A stretch of DNA of 5,272 nucleotides from Fidelibacterota bacterium (GTDB lineage Bacteria; Bipolaricaulota; Bipolaricaulia; UBA7950; UBA9294), in NCBI GenBank assembly GCA_024278395.1, contig JAJRTG010000015.1, positions 1-5,272 of the forward strand, in the 5' to 3' direction. The position numbers were made by a program, and so were the translations under genes. The notes under the pieces are model-generated. The model was given only the letters and a program-made list of their open reading frames with translations, was not told where the DNA came from and did not search any database. This document shows, piece after piece, positions 1 through 5,207 of the stretch (the stretch's first letter is position 1; each line of letters opens with the position of its first letter).

Positions 1-19
1 CTTGCAAGTTTGCGTGACT

Positions 20-29
20 ATCACCTCCC
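20..29 (-). promoter_or_regulatory. Strong ribosome-binding-like site after nupQ, start codon not identified
   Basis: On the minus strand this reads GGGAGGTGAT, a close match to the complement of the 16S rRNA 3' end, and it lies 13 bases past the TAA that ends the nupQ reading frame. Such a site usually announces a next gene in the same operon. No ATG, GTG or TTG lies 5-10 bases downstream of it. The only candidates are a GTG at 24-22, inside the site itself and preceded by AGAGG eight bases upstream, which would begin a frame reading M-I-V-T-Q-T-C-K off the edge, and a TTG at 7-5 about 15 bases away. A further operon gene is plausible but cannot be called from 24 bases. Confidence 0.35.
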
Positions 30-42
30 TTCCCTCTGCGTC

Positions 43-168
43 TTATTCTTCCCCTCTGGTATAGGGGATTGCAAGCGCGGCCGGCGCCCCCATCCGCTTC
101 TGCAGCGTCCCCCGGGATACGAATATGAGGATGAGGATGGCGAATATGTACGGCATCGCCTTGAGGAT
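43..168 (-). pseudogene. nupQ: C-terminal end of the nupQ-like permease, cut off by an in-frame TAG
   Basis: Directly after the TAG at 171-169 the same frame continues for 41 sense codons to a TAA at 45-43. The translation begins ILKAMPYIFAILILIF, a hydrophobic stretch that would make the last membrane helix. It finishes with a basic, Pro/Ala-rich tail, MGAPAALAIPYTRGEE, which resembles the PAAL-x-x-PY-x-(R/K) tail I recall in BMP/Nup-type second permeases. With this part included the protein would be 309 residues counting the TAG position, close to the usual 300-320. The match in frame, in hydrophobicity and in tail motif makes a chance extension unlikely. Whether it is translated (readthrough, reassignment or reinitiation at the ATG at 156-154) or is dead sequence cannot be told from the DNA. 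Confidence 0.8.
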
Positions 169-972
169 CTACGGCGATATCCACGCCTGCATGCGGTAGG
201 ATAGATGATACAAAGCGGCGAAGAAGTAGGAGCCAAGCAGGCCGTAGAGAGGGTTCCAGAACGCGAAGATGGTGAGCGCGATGACGATCCAACCCATCCC
301 CCCGGTCATACCCTCCGTCCATGACGGGCGGTATCCCAATGAGAGGTATGCTCCGGCCAATCCGGCGAATATCCCGCCTAGGAGCACGCATAGATAGCGC
401 ACGCGAGCGACGTTCACCCCGAGTGAGTCGGCGGTGGCGGGATCCTCGCCCACTGCCCGGATGGTGACCCCGATGCGGGTATGGAAGAGGATGTACCAGA
501 GCAACGGGACGAGGAGCATTGTGATGTAGACGAGCAGATTCTGACGGGTGAACAGCCCCGGTCCGATGATCGGGATCGCCGACAGACCGGGGACCGTGAT
601 CCTTCGCAGCGGCGTGAGGAGAGGGAGCCCGACCCAACTCCGCCCGAGGACCCCAGACAGTCCAAGCCCGAGCATCGTGAGAGCGAGCCCGGACACCACC
701 TGATTCGCTTTGAGTGTGACGCTGGCGAAAGCGTGGATAAGGGAGAACGCCCCGCCCACGACCGCGGCGACGAGGACGCCCAGCCACGGGTGCCCGGTCT
801 TGTAAGCGACGACGAAAGCCGAGTACGCCCCCATGATCATCATCCCTTCGATCCCCAGGTTGAGCACCCCCGCCCGCTCGGCGTAGATCTCGCCCAGGGT
901 TCCGAGGAGGAGCGGGGTGCCGTACGCCAAAGCCCGCGCAAACGTTGAGATAAGCCATGCCTCCCAGCCCAT
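169..972 (-). CDS. nupQ: Nucleoside ABC transporter permease, second subunit (NupQ-like), ends at a premature TAG
   Basis: This is an integral membrane permease of the BPD_transp_2 family, the second of the two permeases that form the channel of a BMP/Nup-type importer for nucleosides or a related solute. Visible family blocks are GEIYAERAGVLNLGIEGMM (27-45), NQVVSGLALTMLGLGL (90-105), IRAVGEDPATADSLGVNV (171-188, the cytoplasmic loop expected to contact the ATPase) and GMTGGMGWIVIALTIF (221-236). Hydrophobic segments lie near 12-26, 45-57, 62-80, 92-108, 146-163, 192-212, 228-238 and 241-256. The ATG is supported by GGAGG five bases upstream, and it overlaps the TAA of the preceding permease by one base (TAATG), so the two are probably translationally coupled. 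At 267 residues it is about 40 short of the family norm, because a TAG stops it immediately before a recognisable continuation at 168-43. The product as written lacks the final helix and tail. Family assignment is confident; the substrate is inferred. Confidence 0.93.
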   Translation of the reverse strand: MGWEAWLISTFARALAYGTPLLLGTLGEIYAERAGVLNLGIEGMMIMGAYSAFVVAYKTGHPWLGVLVAAVVGGAFSLIHAFASVTLKANQVVSGLALTMLGLGLSGVLGRSWVGLPLLTPLRRITVPGLSAIPIIGPGLFTRQNLLVYITMLLVPLLWYILFHTRIGVTIRAVGEDPATADSLGVNVARVRYLCVLLGGIFAGLAGAYLSLGYRPSWTEGMTGGMGWIVIALTIFAFWNPLYGLLGSYFFAALYHLSYRMQAWISP

Positions 973-2048
973 TACCGCCTCCGAAGTGTTACCTTGTATC
1001 GCATGAATATCTCGCTTCCGATTAGGAAGAACATGATCAACCCATTGAACACGTTGATCAGTTGGAACGGAAGCCCCAGGTTGACTTTGATCACATCGCC
1101 GCCCGCCATCAGCACTCCGAAGAAGAACGAGGTGATGATCACCCCGAGGGGGTTCTTCCGCGCCAGCCAGGCGACGATGATCGCTGTATATCCGTACCCC
1201 ATTGAGATCTGAATCGGGTCGAGGAGGCGCAGGTGCACTCCGGCGACCTCCCCCACTCCGGCGAACCCGGCGAGTCCGCCGGAGATGAGCATTACGGTGA
1301 CCACCGTCTTGAACTCGCTGATCCCGGCGTAGCGGGCAGCGTGCGGATTCTCACCCACCACCCTGATCTCGAAACCAGTGCGCGTACGATTCAGCATGAT
1401 GTATGCGAGAAGGGCGATGAGAAGCCCCATTAACAGCGTCGGCCAGTGCACGTGGGTGTGTCCGATGGTGGGCAGGCGCGCCGCCTGCGGGAACATGTCG
1501 GTGTAGGCGAACCCGCGCATGCTCGGCCCCTTCCAGGGACCGTGGATCAGATATAGCACGATGTAAATCGCGATGTAGTTCATCATCAGCGTGGTGATGA
1601 CGTCGTTTATCCCCATCTTCACTTTCAGTATCGCAGGGATGAGCCCCCACAGCGCTCCGGCGGCGAAACCGGCGAGGAACATCACCGGGAGGAGCAGGGG
1701 GTCGGGAAGCCCGGAGAACAGAGCGACCCAAGTGGCGGCCACCGTACCGAGAAGAAGCTGTCCATCCGCTCCGATGTTCCAGAACAGAGCCCGGAATGCG
1801 ACCGTCAGTCCCACTCCGCATAGGAGGAGCGGGATCATGCGGCGGAGCGTTTCGCTGAAGCCGCTCCAGCTCCCGAGTGCGCCGCGCAGGATCGCTCCGT
1901 AGGCGCGGAACGGCGAGATCCCGTAGCTCGCGAAGAATATCGCTGCGACGACCAATGCAGCGACGATGGCAAGAATGGACACGGTGAAGATAGTGTTTCC
2001 CGATGGGATCGGTCTTCTCTCGATATTAAGCCACTTCGGTGCTTGCAC
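972..2048 (-). CDS. nupP: Nucleoside ABC transporter permease, first subunit (NupP-like)
   Basis: A 358-residue membrane permease of the BPD_transp_2 family, partner of the next gene in forming the inner-membrane channel of a BMP/Nup-type importer. Family blocks are FWNIGADGQLLLG (89-101), INDVITTLMMNYIA (147-160) and GFEIRVVGENPHAARYAGI (225-243), the last being the loop expected to couple to the ATPase. Membrane segments are seen near 20-40, 72-89, 95-113, 117-140, 149-168, 203-219, 248-266, 285-296, 301-316 and 328-346, with a basic C-terminus (TLRRR). The start is a GTG, chosen because AGAGGT stands six bases upstream and the frame then opens straight into the expected N-terminus. The start lies 23 bases inside the 3' end of the ATPase gene, and the stop shares a base with the ATG of nupQ, so ATPase and both permeases should be co-expressed. 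It looks intact. The substrate (nucleoside) is inferred from family resemblance and the upstream thymidine kinase; sugars are also carried by some relatives. Confidence 0.94.
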   Translation of the reverse strand: MQAPKWLNIERRPIPSGNTIFTVSILAIVAALVVAAIFFASYGISPFRAYGAILRGALGSWSGFSETLRRMIPLLLCGVGLTVAFRALFWNIGADGQLLLGTVAATWVALFSGLPDPLLLPVMFLAGFAAGALWGLIPAILKVKMGINDVITTLMMNYIAIYIVLYLIHGPWKGPSMRGFAYTDMFPQAARLPTIGHTHVHWPTLLMGLLIALLAYIMLNRTRTGFEIRVVGENPHAARYAGISEFKTVVTVMLISGGLAGFAGVGEVAGVHLRLLDPIQISMGYGYTAIIVAWLARKNPLGVIITSFFFGVLMAGGDVIKVNLGLPFQLINVFNGLIMFFLIGSEIFMRYKVTLRRR

Positions 2049-3621
2049 TCTTTACCTCTTCCCTTTTCTCACCGGCCATCATCAGTCCTATCTCTTCCAT
2101 CTTCGCCCCTTCGGCGTCCACGATCCCCATCACCTCGCCGGAGAACATGACCATGATCCGATCCGAGAGGGTCATGACCTCCTCCAGGTCCTCCGAGATG
2201 AGGAGCACTCCCGCCCCGCGATCGCGCTGTTCGAGGAGGATCTGACGCACCTGCTCAGTGGCCCCTACGTCCAGCCCGTAAGTCGGGTGGGCGGCGATGA
2301 TCAGGCGCGGGTCTCCGGAGAGCTCACGCGCCAGCACAACCCGTTGGATGTTCCCGCCGGAGAGGAGTTTCACCGCCGTCTCCTCGCTGGGGGCGAGGAT
2401 CTGGTATTCCTGCATCAATCGCTTTGCGTTCTCTTTTGCCCGGTGGTAATCGACGAACAGCCCGCGCGAGAACGGAGGTTTGCGGTAGGTCTTGAGTATC
2501 AGGTTCTCCTTGATGCTCATGTTCGGAACCGTCCCCATCATCTTGCGTTCGGTTGGGACGTGCGCCACGCCCATGTCGGCGATCTCGCGCGCCGACCGAT
2601 TGGTGAAGTCCTTCCCCGCCAGCGTTATCCGTCCCCGCGTCGCGCGGCGCAGACCGGTGAGCACCTCCGCCAGTTCCTTCTGACCGTTTCCGGATACCCC
2701 GGCCACTCCGAGGATCTCTCCCTCATAGAGATCGAAGGACACCCCGCGCAGTGCAGGGAGCCCGCGGTCATTGAGCGCGTGCAGGTCAGTCACCTCGAGG
2801 AGCCTCTCCCCCCGATGGAGCGGGTTCTTCTCCAGGCGGAAGACCACCTCGCGCCCGACCATCAGCCTGGCCAACGTGGCCTTGTCCGTCTCAGCGGTCG
2901 GGTGGGTATCCACCACCCTCCCCTTGCGGAGAACGGTTACGCGGTCGCTCACCTCCATCACCTCGTCGAGCTTGTGGGTGATGAAGATGATGGTCAGCCC
3001 GTCGTTCACCAGGGTGCGCAGAGTGGAGAAGAGCTGCTCTACTTCCTGTGGGGTGAGGACGCTTGTGGGCTCGTCCATGATCAGGATGTCGGCGTCGCGG
3101 TACAGGGCCTTGATGATCTCCACCCGTTGCTGCTGCCCTACGGACAGCTGCCACACCTTCGCCTGCGAGTCGACGGGGAGCCCGTAGGCGTCCGCGATCT
3201 TCTGGATCTTGGCGCGGACCTTGCGCAGGTTGAGGAACGGACCGGTCCCCTCGTCCAATCCGAGGATGACGTTCTCCTCCACCGTAAGGGTGGGGACAAG
3301 GCGGAAGTGTTGGTGAACCATTCCGATGCGGTGTGTAAGGGCATCCCTTGGCGAGTGGATCTTAGTTGGCACTCCGTTTAGGAGGATCTCCCCCTCGTCG
3401 GGCTGATACAGACCGTACAGGATCCGCATCAGCGTGGTCTTTCCCGCTCCGTTCTCTCCGAGAAGGCAATGGATCTCGCCTCGGCGGATCTTGAGATTGA
3501 CCCCGTCATTGGCCACGACTCCGGGGAAGCGCTTGACGATCCCACGCAGCTCGATCGCGTATTCAGCGGCGGGCGTCCTGGTTTTCATTTCTGTACCGTG
3601 AGCCGAGCTACTGGAGACCAT
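2026..3621 (-). CDS. nupO: Nucleoside ABC transporter ATP-binding protein with two ATPase domains (NupO/RbsA-like)
   Basis: A 531-residue cytoplasmic ATPase with two fused nucleotide-binding domains that powers the permease pair encoded just downstream. Domain 1 is canonical: Walker A GENGAGKTT (55-63), Q-loop Q104, signature LSVGQQQ (159-165), Walker B ILIMDEPT (179-186) with E184 as catalytic base, and H-loop H216. Domain 2 is degenerate: GVSGNGQKEL (308-317) lacks the Walker A lysine position, the signature LSGGN (420-424) is kept, Walker B reads IIAAHPTYGLD (441-451) without the Asp-Glu pair, and Glu477 stands where the H-loop His should be. This asymmetry is normal for the RbsA/NupO group, although the His at 445 is commonly Gln there. 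The ATG at 3621 has AGGA seven bases upstream. An ATG at 3588 (residue 12) is possible but has only a weak SD. The length is slightly above the usual 500-515. The gene begins 31 bp after tdk and may also have its own promoter. Confidence 0.95.
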   Translation of the reverse strand: MVSSSSAHGTEMKTRTPAAEYAIELRGIVKRFPGVVANDGVNLKIRRGEIHCLLGENGAGKTTLMRILYGLYQPDEGEILLNGVPTKIHSPRDALTHRIGMVHQHFRLVPTLTVEENVILGLDEGTGPFLNLRKVRAKIQKIADAYGLPVDSQAKVWQLSVGQQQRVEIIKALYRDADILIMDEPTSVLTPQEVEQLFSTLRTLVNDGLTIIFITHKLDEVMEVSDRVTVLRKGRVVDTHPTAETDKATLARLMVGREVVFRLEKNPLHRGERLLEVTDLHALNDRGLPALRGVSFDLYEGEILGVAGVSGNGQKELAEVLTGLRRATRGRITLAGKDFTNRSAREIADMGVAHVPTERKMMGTVPNMSIKENLILKTYRKPPFSRGLFVDYHRAKENAKRLMQEYQILAPSEETAVKLLSGGNIQRVVLARELSGDPRLIIAAHPTYGLDVGATEQVRQILLEQRDRGAGVLLISEDLEEVMTLSDRIMVMFSGEVMGIVDAEGAKMEEIGLMMAGEKREEVKSASTEVA

Positions 3622-3656
3622 GACCCAATCCTAACATCATCCCCTGATCCTGTCAA
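3621..3656 (-). promoter_or_regulatory. Candidate sigma-70-type promoter for the importer genes, overlapping the tdk stop
   Basis: On the minus strand a perfect -35 hexamer TTGACA (3656-3651) contains the TGA stop of tdk. It is followed by an optimal 17-bp spacer and TAGGAT (3633-3628, four of six matches to TATAAT), with TG one base upstream of the -10 (an extended -10). Transcription would begin about seven bases later, at or next to the A of the nupO ATG at 3621, giving a leaderless or nearly leaderless message. The same bases (AGGA in TAGGAT) can serve as the SD of that ATG on a longer transcript coming from tdk, so the hexamer match may partly be coincidence. Confidence 0.5.
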
Positions 3657-4252
3657 GTTGTCTTACTGAAATCGCCTTTTTCGTAGCAATTGCGGCATCG
3701 CGCCTCGTAGACCTCGCTCCCCCCGATCTTGATCACCGTGTCGTCCGGCGGGGCCGGTTTACCGTCAATCAGCCGCTGGGAGCGGGTGGCGGGAGCTCCG
3801 CATTTGACGCACACAGCATGCAGTTTGACCACATCGTCGGCGAGGGCCATCAGGGTCGGCATCGGTCCGAACGGTTCTCCGGCGAAGGTGAGATCAAGAC
3901 CGGCTACGATCACCCGTTTCTCCATCTCCACGAGGGCTTCGCACAGCGCGCAGAGGGAGTCGGAGAAGAAGTTCCCCTCGTCGAACGCGACCACCGTGCT
4001 TTCCGCGAGGGCGCCTTCACCGACGATGTCGATCAGCATCTCCACCGTCTCCTCCCCCGGCGGGAGGAGGTGGGCGGCGAACTCGCGCCCGTAATGGGTG
4101 ACCACCGCGTCCTTGCTGTAGCGGTCGTCTATGGTAGGTTTAAATAGAAGTATCTTGCCGCGAGCGATCCGCACCCGTTCCAATCGACGAATGAGCTCTT
4201 CGGTCTTGCCGGAGAACATGCAACCGGTGATTACTTCCAGTCGTCCCGCCAT
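3653..4252 (-). CDS. tdk: Thymidine kinase, type II (TdK/TK1-like)
   Basis: This cytoplasmic salvage enzyme phosphorylates thymidine (and deoxyuridine) with ATP to the monophosphate. It is 199 residues long, typical of bacterial type II enzymes. Seen in order are the P-loop GCMFSGKTE (10-18), KPTIDDRYS (38-46), THYGR (52-56), the Walker-B-like DEGNFF (81-86) whose E82 matches the catalytic base, the block AGLDLTFAGEPFGPMPTL (107-124), and four zinc-ligand cysteines as CVKC (138-141) and CRNC (176-179). N84 replaces the Gln usual in DExQFF. The ATG at 4252 is chosen over a GTG at 4297 because GGAGG lies six bases upstream, the protein then begins right at the fold (MAGRLEVITG), and the 15 extra residues would translate the SD itself. 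It is first in a minus-strand cluster, 31 bp before the nucleoside importer ATPase, which fits import followed by trapping as phosphate. All key residues except the noted Asn are standard. Confidence 0.96.
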   Translation of the reverse strand: MAGRLEVITGCMFSGKTEELIRRLERVRIARGKILLFKPTIDDRYSKDAVVTHYGREFAAHLLPPGEETVEMLIDIVGEGALAESTVVAFDEGNFFSDSLCALCEALVEMEKRVIVAGLDLTFAGEPFGPMPTLMALADDVVKLHAVCVKCGAPATRSQRLIDGKPAPPDDTVIKIGGSEVYEARCRNCYEKGDFSKTT

Positions 4253-4260
4253 GGTTACCT
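4253..4260 (-). promoter_or_regulatory. Ribosome binding site that decides the tdk start
   Basis: The minus strand reads GGAGGTAACC immediately before ATG at 4252-4250, so the core GGAGG sits six bases upstream of the start codon. The upstream GTG at 4297-4295, which would extend the protein by 15 residues, is preceded by a C-rich stretch with no SD match. This fixes thymidine kinase at 199 rather than 214 residues. Confidence 0.8.
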
Positions 4261-4299
4261 CCGCTGAAAAGGTGTTTCCCACATGCTTTTTCGCCACAT

Positions 4300-4329
4300 T
4301 TGCCCGATGGGGGGTGGGAGGAGTATACT
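4300..4329 (+). promoter_or_regulatory. Candidate promoter of the MalG-type permease, with a palindromic -10 core
   Basis: TTGCCC (4300-4305, four of six matches to TTGACA), an 18-bp spacer and TATACT (4324-4329, five of six matches to TATAAT) form a reasonable sigma-70-type promoter. Transcription would begin near 4336, directly before the SD site (GGAGG, 4337-4341), giving a leader of about eleven bases. The -10 lies in AGTATACT (4322-4329), which reads the same on both strands, so a minus-strand -10 for tdk is present at 4327-4322. Its -35 candidate (TTCAAT, 4351-4346, three of six matches, 18-bp spacer) is weak. No better minus-strand promoter was seen between 4253 and 4320. Confidence 0.5.
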
Positions 4330-4346
4330 AAATTTCGGAGGGGAGA

Positions 4347-5207
4347 TTGAACACGCAATCTACGATGCAGGGACGCTCCTACATAGTGCAACGTCGGGTG
4401 TATCTCTTCACGACGTATTTCCTTTTGCTGCTTGGGGCGACAGTGATGATCCTTCCGTTCTTGTGGATGGTCTCCACCGCAGTCAAACCGGCGAACGAGG
4501 TCTTGATGATGCCTCCCAAGTGGATTCCCTCCCGGTTTGAATGGCAGAACTTCGTCAAGGCGTGGAACACCGCCCCGTTCGGCCGTTACTTTCTGAACAG
4601 CTTCTTCATCGCGATCGTGACCACCATAAGCGAGGTTACGACCACGATCTTCGCCGCGTACGCGTTTGCCAAGATGGACTTCTTCGGCAAGCAGCCGCTG
4701 TTCCTCGCGTTCCTGGGCACGATGATGATCCCCGGGGAGATGCTCCTCGTCCCGAACTTCATCCTCATGACGCGCCTTCACTGGATCGATACGTACTACG
4801 CGCTCATCATCCCGTGGATCACCTCGGTGTTCGGGATATTCCTCCTGCGACAGTTCTTCATGACCGTGCCGGATGATCTGTGGGACGCCGCACGGATCGA
4901 CGGCTGCGGGCGGCTGCGCTTCCTGTGGCGGATCATAGTCCCGCTCTCCAAACCGGGGATCGTCAGCGTGGGATTGTTCAAGTTCATCGGAAGCTGGAAC
5001 GCGTTCCTGTGGGTGTTGATCATGACCAACAGCCCGAAGATGCGCACCGTGCCGGTCGGTCTTTCCTTCTTCCGCTCGGATGTGGGGACCGATTACGAGC
5101 TTTTGATGAGTGCCTCGTTCATGGCGATGCTGCCTATCCTGATCCTGTTCTTCCTGGCGCAGAAGCAGTTCATACAAGGGATAGCCCGAAGCGGCCTGAA
5201 GCAATAG
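4347..5207 (+). CDS. Carbohydrate ABC transporter permease, MalG family (CUT1)
   Basis: A 286-residue inner-membrane permease of the BPD_transp_1 family, MalG/UgpE/LacG branch, which normally pairs with a MalF-type permease, a binding protein and a MalK-type ATPase to import oligosaccharides, glycerol-3-phosphate or related solutes. Six hydrophobic segments lie near 19-41, 83-107, 117-139, 151-170, 204-225 and 255-271. The branch signature LPFLWMVSTAVKP (36-48) is near the N-terminus, and the EAA loop (DAARIDG at 180-186, with IIVPLSKP at 196-203), which docks on the ATPase, is intact. It ends GIARSGLKQ, as expected of a complete MalG relative. The start is a TTG, chosen because GGAGG lies five bases upstream; the ATG at 4365 has no SD. 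The gene is divergent from tdk and is the first gene of its unit: no MalF or binding-protein gene precedes it. The substrate is unknown. Confidence 0.94.
   Translation: MNTQSTMQGRSYIVQRRVYLFTTYFLLLLGATVMILPFLWMVSTAVKPANEVLMMPPKWIPSRFEWQNFVKAWNTAPFGRYFLNSFFIAIVTTISEVTTTIFAAYAFAKMDFFGKQPLFLAFLGTMMIPGEMLLVPNFILMTRLHWIDTYYALIIPWITSVFGIFLLRQFFMTVPDDLWDAARIDGCGRLRFLWRIIVPLSKPGIVSVGLFKFIGSWNAFLWVLIMTNSPKMRTVPVGLSFFRSDVGTDYELLMSASFMAMLPILILFFLAQKQFIQGIARSGLKQ

Noticed and set aside
1..19. CTTGCAAG palindrome and adjacent GCAA/TTGC inverted repeat at the left edge
   Set aside because: It is too short and lacks a T-tract for a terminator. It is cut by the window edge and could be chance.
121..148. Short repeats (GAATATG twice, GAGGAT twice) near the end of nupQ
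   Set aside because: They encode the Ile/Leu/Phe run of the last helix on the minus strand. Codon repetition explains them.
481..948. A 155-codon plus-strand frame inside nupQ, rich in Asp, Glu and Arg
   Set aside because: It is the complement of membrane-helix codons, with no SD and no family resemblance.
1966..3381. A 471-codon open frame on the plus strand, opposite the ATPase gene
   Set aside because: It mirrors the nupO coding strand in a G+C-rich gene, is rich in His, Glu, Arg and Pro with no domain, and nupO has every ABC ATPase motif. It is a shadow frame.
4253..4297. A 15-residue N-terminal extension of thymidine kinase from a GTG at 4297
   Set aside because: There is no SD before the GTG, whereas GGAGG stands six bases before the ATG at 4252. 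The extension would also code through that SD.
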